Assembly (NCBI GenBank): GCA_964304625.1 | Contig: OZ199840.1 | Span: 1,302,001 to 1,366,000, forward strand | Direction of reading: 5' to 3' | Length of the DNA: 64,000 bases | Source of the DNA: Kudoa neothunni | Lineage: Eukaryota > Cnidaria | Part shown: one piece after another, positions 12,006-23,589 of the stretch | How positions within the stretch are numbered: position 1 is the stretch's first letter | Layout: the number at the start of each line of letters is the position of its first letter | Program-made: the position numbers and the translations under genes | The notes under the pieces: model-generated | Database searches by the model: none | What the model saw: only the letters and a program-made list of their open reading frames with translations | Told to the model about the DNA's origin: nothing

Positions 12006-13336
12006 TTAACCCTCCAACGATTTTGGAGTAAATTTTACCCCAAAATGATTTTGTATTGAGCACATCTCTTTTTTTCAGTTATTAAATCCCACCAAATTTT
12101 CGTTATTCCTGGAACATGTATTGATTTACTTTTACTAAACAAATTGGTAAAAACTGATGAAAAGAAAAAATTTTATTTAAATATTATCCTCTAAGTTTAT
12201 TGTTTATTTAAGGGTAAAATTCCCCCCATTTTTTTATTAGTTTAATATTAAGAGTATCTTGTAAATAATCAAATAATAAATTATTAGTTAAATCAAACGA
12301 GTAGATTTGAAGAAAACAGTGAATAAAATGACTAGTTGGGACAATGTGCATGTGTGCGCAATGCATAATTCTAAATAAATGACGCGAGTGATTTCATTGG
12401 CGAATATACCTCATTTGGGAGCGAATTTGACGATAAAATTATTGATAGGAGTGATATATCGGGCGAAGAAATAGATCCCATAGATATTAATGATAATACT
12501 TTAAAAAATAAAAACGGAATTATTTGGAGTTTATCAAAGTCACCTACTAGAAAAAACTGTGCCGAAAATATAGTGAATTCCATCCTTAGTACCACTTCAT
12601 ATGTTGTATCAAAAATAAAATCATTCATTGATCGTTGTTGTTAAATATTCCCTCAGAATTCGATAGTATTATCATTAAGTATACAAAAATACAAAATACG
12701 TTTGGAATTAACCATTTCAATGATGAGTGACATGATACCAATAAAATTGAATTATCGATGCGCCTAAAAATTTTAAACCTCATACGATAATGCATTACAA
12801 TGCAACCAAGAGTGGGGTTGATAATGTGGATAGAATGTTGGCATCAATTTCTACCAAGTTGTTTAAAAGAAGATGGCCAATTTTCATCTTTGTTAACATG
12901 ATTGATGCATTTGCATTATTCAGTGACATATAATTCAGAGAAAAAATTAAGGGGAAATTTTCTGAAAGAGATTTCTGAAGAATTGTTCAATTCAATGTGA
13001 ATAGAACCTCCGGAAAAGTCATCAAAAGAAATTTAAATAAATGATGTATTCTAATAAAGAACCAAGTTTAAATAAAAAATCGTCTAGCTGAGATTATTGT
13101 GAAAGATAAAATGATAAGAGTAACTCTAACTGGTGTCATAATCGAGATTAGTTTGAGATTATTTGGTGTAATTAATACAATATTCCAATGATTCTATTCG
13201 TTTAGATTTAATCATATTTTGTATTCCTAAATTAATTATTTTTTTACACACATTGGCACAATAAAAAAGTGGTGTAATTTTTACCCCAAAAATGTTACAG
13301 GAGTGTCGTTTTTGTTTGAGATCGTTATAGGGTTAA
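12006..13336 (+). mobile_element. piggyBac relic A, internally deleted, flanked by TTAA
   Basis: The left end TTAA/CCCTCCAACGATTTTGG (TTAA at 12006-12009) and the right end whose complement reads TTAA/CCCTATAACGATCTC (TTAA at 13333-13336) fit the TTAA target duplication and CCC-starting inverted repeats of piggyBac. Inside, ~12380-12650 encodes an acidic N-terminal region followed by NGIIWSLSKSPTRKNCAENI. ~12780-12930 encodes the late transposase block with YNATKSGVDNVDRM and KRRWPIFIFVNMID. The DDD catalytic core between them is missing, leaving a 1.32-kb non-autonomous copy. Subterminal TTTTACCCC/GGTGTAA blocks sit near both ends. Confidence 0.8.
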
Positions 13337-14660
13337 TTCAAAAAATTAACGTAGAAATAAGCCTGACTATTATTACATAAAAAATTGCATATCGACAAAT
13401 TTTAAAATTTAAAATTACACCGTAACTATAAACCAAAGCTATTTTTATTTAATTCTTAGATCTAATGGTACATTTCACGTAGGATTTGTTACATCGAAAT
13501 TTTGAATGAGCTACACCTTATCATATTATCATATATAGTTCGAATACATATTTCATTTTCTCATCGGAAAAGAGTGCGAGTTCGATTTGAGTCTGAAAAT
13601 TAGTTGTTATAAAGCATGTTCTGATTGGTTTACGCATTTTATGGAAACCCACGATGAAACTCTTCAGCATAAGACCAAAACTTTCTAAACACTTCAAACA
13701 GATTATAGAATAAAATATTTAATTTCTATTGATTTTCCAATTGTCTAAGATAACTGAACTCTCGATTATAGTCTAATAAGATGAATAAGAAGCATTGACG
13801 AAATACCTACGTCGATATATATGCGTGGGAACCAAATAATTTTAAACACTTAAAAATTAAACTTTTAGCAGCTAGAAATTTTAATGAAAAAAATACATTT
13901 CATTTTCTTTTAACATGTACCAAAGATAACATTAAATTCTATCTATTTTGGATTTAAGCAATAAATTCCCCCCTCAGTTTGTAATGACGATAGAGTCTAA
14001 ATTTAAAATCAATTTTTCAAATATTGAATCCATCTGTTATAAATAACAAATAAAATTTTGCCTTTTTTAAAGAACTATTCTTATAAGCAACAAATAAAAA
14101 TTAAAATATGGTCTGATTTAATAGTAAAATGCGAATCAATAGAACCTAATCTATAGAAGCATCTTATATCCGACACATATACGATAGATGATATTTAGAC
14201 CTAACTACTCATGAAAGTTTATTTATACTTTAGCACTTCCTACAAACTTTAACTGAAGTTTATTTAAAAATTTGATTATTTCGATTATTTTATAACTGTT
14301 CGCTTTCAGACATCAAAAATAATACAAATAAAAGCATGGTAAAAAATATCTTAATTTAAAAACAATCTAAACGTACACAAATAAAACTATGTCAAATGTT
14401 TGTATAGTTGAACTGCATTCCGAAGTCTAATTTTTCATGAAGCAAGTGAGCATAAAAATAAATAACATTAGTGTTGATTGAGTATAATTTTTTCAAGCCA
14501 ATAACAGTAGTTGAAATAGACATTAGAACGAATTTTCAGAGATCGACGCAAACAGGGCGCCAAAAAGCGTAAATCGACCTGATCGCACGCAGTTCTACAC
14601 ATATGTATCCATCTCCGAGCTAAGCCGTTGATTGCCGAAACTAGTTGAGTGCTGTTATAC
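13337..14660. other. AT-rich intergenic region and SNRPG 5' flank
   Basis: Nothing recognised over most of it. A moderately GC-rich patch at ~14540-14660 directly precedes the SNRPG start and is probably its promoter and leader. Confidence 0.3.
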
Positions 14661-14982
14661 ATGGGAGGGCCATACTTACCAGATCTTAGAAAGTAAATTT
14701 CGAATATTTCTGGCCAATTAATAATTTTTTTAGATTTATGGACAGAAAATTTGTCCGTAATCATCACAAACCAATAAAATATGATTGTTTAATAATTTTG
14801 GTGTAGTGGTTATGAACGGAGGCAGAAAAGTTTCAGGCCAACTGCTTGGATTTGATCAATTCCTTAATATAGTGTTAGAAGATGCTATTGAGGTGCCAAA
14901 AAATGGACCACCCGTTAAGATCGGTACGACGGTTATTAGAGGAAATTGCATTAATCGAATGGAAATCATGGAACGAATGTGA
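14661..14982 (+). CDS. SNRPG: Small nuclear ribonucleoprotein G (Sm protein G)
   Basis: Three exons, 14661-14692, 14734-14756 and 14807-14982, give 76 aa, the same length as human SNRPG. The start reads MGGPYLPDLRKFMDRK, matching the family N-terminus. Sm motif 1 is NGGRKVSGQLLGFDQFLN and Sm motif 2 is VIRGNCI. It is part of the heptameric Sm ring on the U1, U2, U4 and U5 snRNAs and is required for splicing. The 23-nt middle exon and the ~40-50 nt introns are typical of this window. It lies tail-to-tail with UROD, whose stop is ~170 bp downstream on the other strand. Confidence 0.93.
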
Positions 14983-15150
14983 CGATAGATTTGTGTGGGA
15001 TTTTAATTGTTGTATTGTTTTGGAGGTGTGTGTGTTGTATTCTGTCATGTTTATGTACTCATGTTCAGTTAATAAAAATGCGCGGCGCAACTAAATCGAA
15101 TAAAATTAATAGACAGTTAAAGTGAGTCGGTGGAGGGGGTTTGTTAAAAA

Positions 15151-16768
15151 CTAAGTTGAAATATCTCTAACGGCGTGGACAAAAACTTTAACTTTTTCGG
15201 GGTCAACGTCGGGATATACGCCGTGCCCCAGGTTGGCAATGTAACGTACATCCTTAAATTTGTGGACCATTTGTTGGGTGGCACTTTTTAAGGCATCATC
15301 CTAATTTAAAGTTACACCGAGTTAATTGATTTAAATGTTAACAGTTACCGAAGAAGTGTACAAACACGCAGGATCCATGTTTCCCATGAGTGTTTTATTT
15401 TGGGCCTTAGCAAGTTTTCTACGAGAGCACCAACTTAGGATAACAAAAATCAACTTACAATATTACATTAGATCTTCATCAATATTTATAGTCCAATCGA
15501 GTGCAATCACATCAAACGTACTTTCGAGTAGGTCTCGAATGGCGTAATGTGCGCCTTTGGCAAAAATAATCTAAATCCAACAAATGTAGTAGGAGGTTTG
15601 GGCATAAGGTTGAGATTTTTACTAGTGGCACATCCCAGCCGACTACTGATTTGACCTCACGGGCGACCATTTCAAGAAACGGAAGGGAGTATTTTTTGAA
15701 GAGTTGTAGGTTCAAGATATCAGCATGACTTTCGAAAAGCATAAGGATCTGAGCCCCAGCTTTATGTTGACACACCAACAATTGAATAATAGCTTTTGAC
15801 AGAAGAGTAAGCAATTGTAAACTTGGTTGTTCGTGTTGGTAAAGCCAACGACGGGACGAAGTAAAACTACGAGCGCCTCCAGCTGCGTTTCTTTGATCAG
15901 TCATATATGCCATCAAAGTCCACTACAGGGAATCACCTGAGAAAAAAATTATGCGAAATTTATTAATACTGCAGCTCCGGTGAATCCAATAAGTGGACAT
16001 TGACCATTCAAGACATGTCTGGTTAGGCAGATTGATTTTTTCAAATAATCAAACTGGACATCTGGATCAAAGTCGAAATCCAGTGTCTACCAAGAACAAA
16101 AGCTAATCCAAAACTCAACCACTACAAGAAATAAAGAACCTTAATGTCTTCCGGCTCAATCAATACATTTGGAAGATGGGGTCCCTAGAACACATCCACA
16201 TAAACTGAACCCACAAATTAATTATCTATATACAACTCCCGGCAACATTTGAACTTCCATTCCAACTGCCTAAATAAGCCGAATGATTAGAGTAGAGTAG
16301 ACTACAATACATAATGTCGTATACTTGACACAGAATTAAAATATCACTAAAAATAATAGCTGCATCCATGTGATATCGTTCTATGGGCTAAATGAGAAGT
16401 AGAACACATTCACACCCTAGCAACATTAGATTGCAATCACCTGTAAAGTGATAGTGCATGCTAGCTGAGGAGTCTTTACCATAGTAAAAAAATCAGCTGT
16501 TTTTCTTATCTCCCGAAATTCTTAATTAGTGAAAATTTAATCATTTCTTATGTAAACAATAGACTAACTAATTATAACTACATACCAGGAAGATATCTCC
16601 CAGCCTGTCGCATCATCCAAACCGGAGTACGCTCAACTTCCTCACCTTAATTATTTGACCTCACACACCCTATCTATCAATCTCAGCAATTCTACCAGTT
16701 ATAACTCTAAGTATGAGATTATTTTTAAGCGGAGGCCATGGTTTGTATCTCATATTTTCGTAATCCAT
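15151..16768 (-). CDS. UROD: Uroporphyrinogen decarboxylase
   Basis: Fifth enzyme of haem synthesis, decarboxylating uroporphyrinogen III to coproporphyrinogen III in the cytosol. Read on the minus strand from ATG at 16768 (MDYENMRYKPWPPLKNN): TPVWMMRQAGRYLP carries the substrate-binding arginines. Then come GQCPLIGFTGAA, the block RRWLYQHE...FESHAD, the stretch DVIALDW, LMGNMDPACLY, and finally YIANLGHGVYPDVDP before the stop at 15151. Order and spacing agree with animal UROD (~360 aa). It is cut by about ten small introns, some with short exons. In the GFTGA(A)WTLM block the usual Pro appears replaced by Ala. It shares a 148-bp divergent promoter region with ASF1. Confidence 0.9.
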
Positions 16769-16916
16769 TGTTAGATCACTAGAACACACATGGAAAATTG
16801 CTGAACATAATTTTTAAAACCCTCTTGTCGAATGGTGATCACTAGCACTCATTGCAGTGTCGGTCGCACGCATATTTAAAGTGATAAGACGGCGGTTCTG
16901 TTTATAGATAACAAAT
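16769..16916. promoter_or_regulatory. Short divergent promoter between UROD and ASF1
   Basis: Only 148 bp separates the two start codons on opposite strands, so both core promoters must lie here or overlap the leaders. It contains GTCGCACGCATATTTAAAG near 16863-16881, combining a GC-rich half-palindrome and a TATTTAA-like element. Confidence 0.5.
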
Positions 16917-17831
16917 ATGGTCAAAGTCCGCATCGATAATATCACTGTGGCTAATAGTGAAGGAAAAATTAATGATCGTTTCTCATTTGAGATAGTATTT
17001 GAAGCGTTTGAGAATTTGAATGAAGGTAGAATACCGCATAAATATCCTCAATTTACTTTTGAGACGTGATAACTACCATTTTTACTGATACAATGGTAGA
17101 TATTGAATGGAAGTTAATATATGTCGGTTCGGCAGCCAATGAAAAGTATGATCAACAATTGGAAAGTGTTTTGGTTGGACCGATTCCATGTGGAGTTCAC
17201 AAGTTTGTATTAGAAGTGTGTTGTTGGATAACAGATCGTTGTTGCGTCATTAGGTGTTAATATTCAATTTTTGCTTAGAGTGATGCGCCAAAATGGGAAC
17301 TCATTCCCAAAAATGATATTCTGGGATACACTGTCGTAATGCTAACATCCAGTTATTTGAACCAAGAATTCTGCCGTGTTGGATACTACGTGATCAATGA
17401 GTATGTGGATGAGGAGTTGCGTGAGAATCCTCCATCACCTCCCATATACGATAAGGTTGTTATTGTCGGTGGTGTTTATTTCGACGATTTGTTCACACAT
17501 AGATTGTACGAAAAATTATCTCATCCGATCCTAGAGTAACCATTTTCCCCATCAAATGGTCCATTGGTGATACCAACGAATTCCCTTCAATATCCAATGA
17601 AAATTCGATGCATAACAATGAAGGTAACAAAGCACCTGATTAGTATAACTTTTCATGTGCCATCCAGAAACAAATGATGATGAAGCCGATGTTTATGTGG
17701 ACAACAATGATGGTGACGATAATTTGTCCAATGATGATGAAGATGAAGATGATGACGAGGAAGAAGAAGAAGAAGATAACGACGACGACGAAGGATCTGA
17801 CAAAAGCGCTGATCTTGACGATGAACCTTAG
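16917..17831 (+). CDS. ASF1: Histone chaperone ASF1 with long acidic tail
   Basis: Five exons, 16917-17025, 17100-17215, 17279-17455, 17503-17623, 17668-17831, all in phase, give 228 aa. The first ~160 residues are the ASF1 Ig-like core that binds H3-H4: [50 protein letters not shown], then [13 protein letters not shown]. The last exon codes for an almost pure Asp/Glu tail (DDDEGS near the end), as in fungal Asf1, whereas vertebrate ASF1 tails are Ser-rich and less acidic. It acts in replication-coupled and replication-independent nucleosome assembly. Confidence 0.93.
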
Positions 17832-20537
17832 TGTTAGTGTACCAAGCTGTTGTAAAACCCCACATTCCAATTCCAGGTTATTTTGTGACATAGTTGTTAA
17901 TTTATCTGCAATATTCAAATTTTTGTTAAATATCTTGTTAGGTTTTATCTAGCACCCTTTTTAAAAAACATTTTCCCATTTGTATTTACTCAATTTTAAT
18001 AAAATATCACGGCTGGTCTTAAAATAATTATAATTTCTTTAAAAAAGCTGTGGTTAATTCTAGATGAGTTTTTATGTTGAATATTTTTCGCTCCTATGAA
18101 TGCATCTTCTCTCAGTGTTTTAAGTTATAACAAACTTCTCTAAGGCTTATATTAAATTTAAGTTCCTGGCCTGTCACATCGATCATCTGATTAATTTGAT
18201 ATGCATTATGTATCGCTTTGCTATCTCGTGCATTACACTACGCTCACGTCTTTACAGTTACGCGGTTGTCCTAATTTCTAATTACTGTTTTTAAATGTCT
18301 CATGTAACATTTGTCATCTTACGTGAAATATTAAAATTCATAGTGTTCATGTATCATATGTTTTCGTATCATCATGTCAACATTATTATTAAGTTGACAT
18401 TTACTTATATTATATTTTATTATATTATATATTAATTAATTAATTAATTTTTATAGGAAAGGCCATTGACACGGATCGTAATATCCAGGTAGGTATAATT
18501 TTGACTGTACTTAACTAAACACAGCAGATTCTAAAAATTAACTTTATATATCAACTAACTATAAATTGAGATGCCGAGATTAAAAACTGATGACGCGCGT
18601 GCGAAGTTGGCATTTTGGTTTAAGAAATCCCGTGTCAATAGTCATTGCCACTTTTGTACTAATAGTCGTTGTATTTTATGTCATCGCTCAAGAGAATTTT
18701 ATTGATATTTTTACGCTCGTAGGAAGGATCCATCGCGAGTTTAAGGCATCAGTAGCACATAGCAGCGACACTACAACTAGAATGGTTATTTACATAGAAA
18801 GGGAGATAATTTGTAACATATTTATAATGACGTCACACCCACCAAAAACATATTTACTCTGAAATAAATTATAAATAGTACACTTGAAAATTAAATATAT
18901 ATTCAATAGCACGTATATATATATATATATATATAAACATTACAGATATGAAATCGTAACCCCGCCGTTCAGAAAATTACTAATTAGAAATTGTCGATCA
19001 GAAATTTTTATAATACATTATGTATTGTTAGCCACTGATGTAATAAGTAATTTATAAGATATAAATTTTTAAAATTCTTAATCTAAATTTCTGCTTAAGT
19101 GATAACGTTTATGTATAGAAGACTCCATATTTGCGAGTAGTTTGTTCCACTACTTATTGAGGATATGGAGAAACAACGATAGGTGAAGCACCCTTAAAAA
19201 TCAACTCCCAGCATTAAAATATCATTCTTTTCTTATTTAAAATTAATAGCATGATTGGCATAAGTAAATAATAAAATTTCAAGTGAAGCGAGAATTTTCG
19301 AGTACAGATGATCAATCATGAGGAGGCTTAATGGGGATTGAAGCCAACACACGGGAGCATGCGCCAAATTTATATTTAGGTTGAAATAAATATTTATAAA
19401 ATTAATTTCCTCAAAAATTTGTTATCAATATTTTTTATCGTTTTAAATTACAAAACTATAAAATTATTGCTGTACTAAGTAGGAAATTAATAATCTTAAT
19501 ACGAGTCTTATAATATACATACGAAATACAAATTTAATATAATAAAATTGTAAATTTTATTGAATATTTATGCATTTTTCAAATATTTTTGATGATTTTG
19601 CTTTATTTTCGTTCTATGCTGTTCTCTTTTTGTATACTGTGCAACCTCAGACTTCGACCATCAACCACTCTAGAAGTGTGAGGGAACTCCAAAGTTGCAT
19701 TGTATTTTTATCACGTAACTATTGGAGATATTTTCATTTTTTAATAAAACTCGTATTATCTCTGTGTACAATTTATACAATTTATACTTATATGTATTAA
19801 CTCTATATTCATAAAAGTTAACTTTCCGTTTAGATTATGAATTTTTTTTCTTTAATTTAGCTTAAGTAATCAAAAAACATTGCAGCTTTTTCCCAAAATT
19901 GAACTTATTTAAAAATAATTTTTGTAATCAGATAGTCTTTATAATTACTAGAAAATCCGTTGAGAAATATAAAGATTTCAATTTTTATTAATAGTATTAA
20001 TCGAGAAGTAAATGTTAAGTTAATGAAATAAAAAATCGCAGGTATTTTTGACAACAATATGAATTTACTAACGCTGATTAACATATAAAATAGAGAAATG
20101 GACGCCAATTTAACTTTAGTCGTTGCATAATATTTAAAAATATTTTATGGTGATATATTTAGGGAGATAATGCGATCTTTACAATGCTATTGTTGAAACA
20201 CGTCTCTCACTTTGCTGTTATACATCTGTTGATCTAAAAAATTCAGGTGTGATCAGTTAAGTTAGAGATGAGATCTTATTGATCTTATGATGCGAATCTC
20301 GATTCTGAAAGAAATAGTACAATTTAAAGATATTAATGCTAAATATATTGAAGAATTGTGAAACTACACAGAAATAGAAACCGGTGAAAACCAAAAACCA
20401 ATATTTCATAGGAAATAATAAGGAAACGTAAATAAGAGAGTTAACAGAACACCACTAATCAATTAGTCGTAGCATGCGAACGAAAAAGAAGGATGATGTT
20501 AGGTGAGCGAATATGCAATAAAATATTTGCAAATGAA
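17832..20537. other. AT-rich intergenic region with weak ORF and microsatellite
   Basis: Contains a TTAA-rich run near 18435-18450, an (AT)n tract at 18914-18935 and a hairpin at 19123-19170 (CTCCATAT/ATATGGAG outer stem, AGTAGT/ACTACT inner stem). A 90-codon frame at 18590-18862 has one hydrophobic segment (VSIVIATFVLIVVVFYVIAQ), but its coding status is doubtful. A 32-bp block at 18457-18490 between a good acceptor and a GTAGGT donor could be an orphan exon. None of these is assigned. Confidence 0.3.
18590..18862 (+). CDS. Doubtful 90-aa ORF with one membrane segment
   Basis: Starts at an ATG inside a patch with higher GC than its surroundings (TGACGCGCGTGCGAAG). The frame predicts a short basic N-terminus, a ~22-residue hydrophobic segment at residues ~15-36 and a polar tail. 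No family is recognised, and an overlapping frame from 18571 is equally open for 43 codons. It could be a small membrane protein or chance. Confidence 0.2.
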   Translation: MTRVRSWHFGLRNPVSIVIATFVLIVVVFYVIAQENFIDIFTLVGRIHREFKASVAHSSDTTTRMVIYIEREIICNIFIMTSHPPKTYLL

Positions 20538-22566
20538 TCAGGGTTGAACAGCTGCGACAGCTTTCTCTATAGCAATAGTATCATCGAGAGCATCAGCGAA
20601 ATCTTCATCTTCATTCTTATTATCAATAGTTGTTGGTTCGATTGTAGTGGCAGTAGCGGTGGTTTGATTATCATCTATACCATAAACGAAAATTTAAAAA
20701 TTTACACGAGAAAAATCTCTACTCTGATTGATATCAGGTGAGGAAGTAATAGTGGTTGAATTAAGTTTGGCGCCACAAGTGCAAACGTTAGAGGATTCGT
20801 GCTTTGGCGATGTGGATTGGTCGGTATCAGGAGTGATAGCAGGTGATGAGGTTTTTTTCTTACTTTTTCGGAAAAAGTTGCATTTGTTGGCAATGTTTTG
20901 GTAGAAAGAAGCACGCGGAGGTTTGACGATAGGATCACAAGGGGTATCGAGGTCTTGGCTGGGTTTTAACAATAGTTTATCATCGATTTGCGCGTTTAAG
21001 AGGTTGTCTTCTATATCATTGGCTTTGGGAGAAGTGTTTGCGTTTGTGCTTGGGAGATCCTCTTTTGTTGTCAACTCAACGGTGTTGCTTCCGTGAGGAG
21101 ATCTGTTGGCAGCTGTATTGGAAGCACTGATAGTCTTGGCGTCTTTGTTGGAAGGAGTGGTGGTACTGTTGGACACTACCACAGTTGCACTCCGCACAGA
21201 ACCACTACCCAAAATTCTTTAATTAAATCAAAACAAAGTATGATTATTTTACGATTTGGATCTCCTGTATCTGTTTCGAAAACTGAGACGTTTGTAGCTG
21301 AAGGATTTGGGTCGTGTTGATGAAGATTGAGGAGTTGCGGGGGTGGGTTTGGCGTTAAGTTGATCGCTCCAATCGGGCCAGAATAGCTCCTTCACACGTT
21401 CATAATGAGTCATCAAGTTCGCAAAATCATTCTTTATTATATTAACTAATGGATTGGTATGGTTGGAACAGACAATATTGGAAACAATTGCAAATGCAAT
21501 ACAATCCAATACACAGGGAATCTCACCCATAAAATATAGTCTAGATTTGACCATAGTTGAAATGAATGAATCTCAAATGTGTGTGATAAGATTACTTTTC
21601 ACCGAGAAGTTGAGAAAGGTTCTTAAAGTCTTCTTTGGCAACACTTTTAATGCCTTCTTCACACCAGTTGTAGAACCCCAGTGAGTACATTCGCTGTTTA
21701 ATGAATTTTTGAGATTTTTTTCTATTTTTGATAATTTTTAATGCATTTTCTTTATTGGTTATGTGATTGGAATCACGAACTACATCCTTCCAACCGTCAA
21801 AGTTTTCTTGGTAGCGATAAAAATCGACAATAAAATTGGTTTGATCAATCAATACTGTGGAGAATGCCCTAGAATTAATTACAATTATTATTATTATTAT
21901 GATGATGAAATAACGCTAGAATTAATTTAAAAGTCAAAAAAACATATAAATTAAACAAGGACTTTGAATGTGAAGCAGAATAATGTGATTACCTCACTGT
22001 ACTATTTTCCACCACCGATAAATGACCATCAATGCCAATTTTAGACCTCAAGTTTAAATAGTGCAACACCTTCTTGATTCCTGTTAGCAGATAACCCTCA
22101 TGGTTAATGTAGGCAGGTTTGTTCAATTTTTTTACATCATATCTCACATTGAAGTTTATTTTCATCATACGGAAAGTGGTTTCCAAAGCCAGACTGTCGA
22201 AAGCCAAACACGGGATGGTACCTCCCTTCACATGGCGATGCAAGCTGAACATCGGTTTCCCTTTGATACTGCTTTTCACAAATGCTTGTGCATAATGTTG
22301 ATTGGTCATCGAGGAGTTAAGGATGTCTCCATTTCTCACTAGGTTTCCATAAAAAATTAAATCAACCATTAATTGGAATTACTTGATAGTTTGGGCTGTC
22401 TGTCCTCGATATTTTCCAAGTGATCTTCTTTTGCTTCAGTCATACTAGCAGACACCTTGCCATTGGGGATGGTTAAATTAGTTCCATTCATGTTGGCAGC
22501 AGGGCCTGTTGGCTTCGCTTCATCTTCAAAAAAACTTGGGCATTCCGCTTGTGCATCAAACGACAT
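20538..22566 (-). CDS. FAXC: Failed axon connections homolog (FAXC), GST/thioredoxin-fold protein
   Basis: Six minus-strand exons (22566-22383, 22338-21993, 21868-21596, 21540-21253, 21216-20708, 20674-20538) keep phase and give 578 aa. After a ~75-residue polar N-terminus comes a thioredoxin-like GST-N region (CLAFDSLALETTFRMMKINF, then NHEGYLLTG) and a GST-C region: GIDGHLSVVENSTVRAF, FYRYQENF, FKNLSQLLGEKLYFMGE, LDCIAF, then YERVKELFWPDW. The last two match FAXC better than metaxin. The ~230-residue C-terminal tail is Ser/Thr-rich and disordered, with a basic RKSKKK patch and an acidic end. Fly fax acts in axon development with Abl. The ATG at 22566 is used because the frame upstream has no ATG. 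The catalytic GST cysteine/serine motif is not evident, as in other FAXC proteins. Confidence 0.85.
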
Positions 22567-23097
22567 CTTTCTCTGTAATAATTGGTTTACAATCTCCTTA
22601 TCTACAACGTAAACAACCAACTACAACTTGTGATTAAAATCTTCTAAGTACTTTGTTTTATTGAGTCAATCAAGTCCAATAACAAAAATAAAAGCTTTTC
22701 TAGTAAATACGATTATTGTTTTGTGTAGAGTTGTTGATGTGGTAAACTAACACGTACTCTACCTTCGCACTCCCTAGCTCTAAGGACAATCGGTCACTCT
22801 CAAAACTGCTATTAAACTACCGATAATTTTGTTTGTTGCTACGTATCTCAACCAGTGACCATGACTACCAAAAAATAACTAAAATCTATTGTTCAGAAGT
22901 ATTCTAACGTCAAAATTATCTATGTGAATTAGTAACAATTGCTACACTATTAATAAGTGTAATTGACGGTGGCTACTCTAGCGAGCAGTGCCGTCCCCGT
23001 TTATCGAAATACGCGAAACTACGCCCTCAATAATGAATATTAATCGAACCAAAGTTGAAATTTAGTCAGTAAGTTAAGTAATATTAATATTTCAAAT
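22567..23097. other. Divergent promoter region FAXC / orphan gene
   Basis: Upstream of both FAXC (minus) and the three-exon orphan gene (plus). 22730-23010 is less AT-rich than the surroundings, consistent with leaders or a promoter. No motif assigned. Confidence 0.3.
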
Positions 23098-23589
23098 ATG
23101 AGACAATTATCAAATGACAACACTGAAATAGACAGGGATTTGATGATAACAGGTGTTGATCCCAATGTTGGGTCCTTATCTGAATATATTCGAGCACCCT
23201 ATACGTTATCCGTTAATCTTACACATAACTTGGTTGAGACAGTTTAGTTCTGATTGAATAGATTAGTAGATAAAATAATTATCTTATCCCGGAGAACAAT
23301 ATTTTCTATGTTTGTCTATTCAGTGGGTGGTCTTTTGTTAAAGTTTAACTCCCCAGTGAATAAAAAGAACTTGAGAATGACCATGTTTCCTCATGATGTA
23401 GTTGAATAACGTAATCAAATCATGATGATTAATTGGCAAATTATTTTAATTTTCATTAGAATTTTGATAATAACGAATATTTAATACTTTTTATAGGAAT
23501 CTAAATTCCTCATATATCTTGAGGATTGTATGTGTAATGGTGTATCTCTTGTTTCTGCTCCCTTGGCACCTAATGATAAACCCTCATAG
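23098..23589 (+). CDS. Orphan three-exon gene, 111 aa
   Basis: Exons 23098-23204, 23262-23397 and 23497-23589 have compatible phases (2, 0) and GT-AG borders, giving MRQLSNDNTEIDRD...APLAPNDKPS. The middle is hydrophobic (RRTIFSMFVYSVGGLLLKF) and the ends are polar. The introns, 57 and 99 nt, are of the size seen in neighbouring genes, and the first removes two in-frame stops. No family is recognised. The chained phases favour a real small gene, but there is no homology support. Confidence 0.45.

Noticed and set aside
14610-14670. Words resembling the 5S rRNA internal promoter (GAGCTAAGC ... ATGGGAG)
   Set aside because: The spacing is wrong, the rest of 5S is absent, and ATGGGAG is the SNRPG start codon region.
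14670-14695. ATACTTACC, identical to the 5' end of U1 snRNA
   Set aside because: It lies inside SNRPG exon 1 (codons for PYLPDL), the following sequence does not fold like U1, and there is no Sm site at the right distance.
14468-14767. 99-codon minus-strand frame
   Set aside because: It is the antisense of SNRPG exons and their promoter; no family resemblance.
17653-17918. His-rich, Phe-rich and Met-rich frames
   Set aside because: They are other-frame readings of the acidic repeat codons of ASF1.
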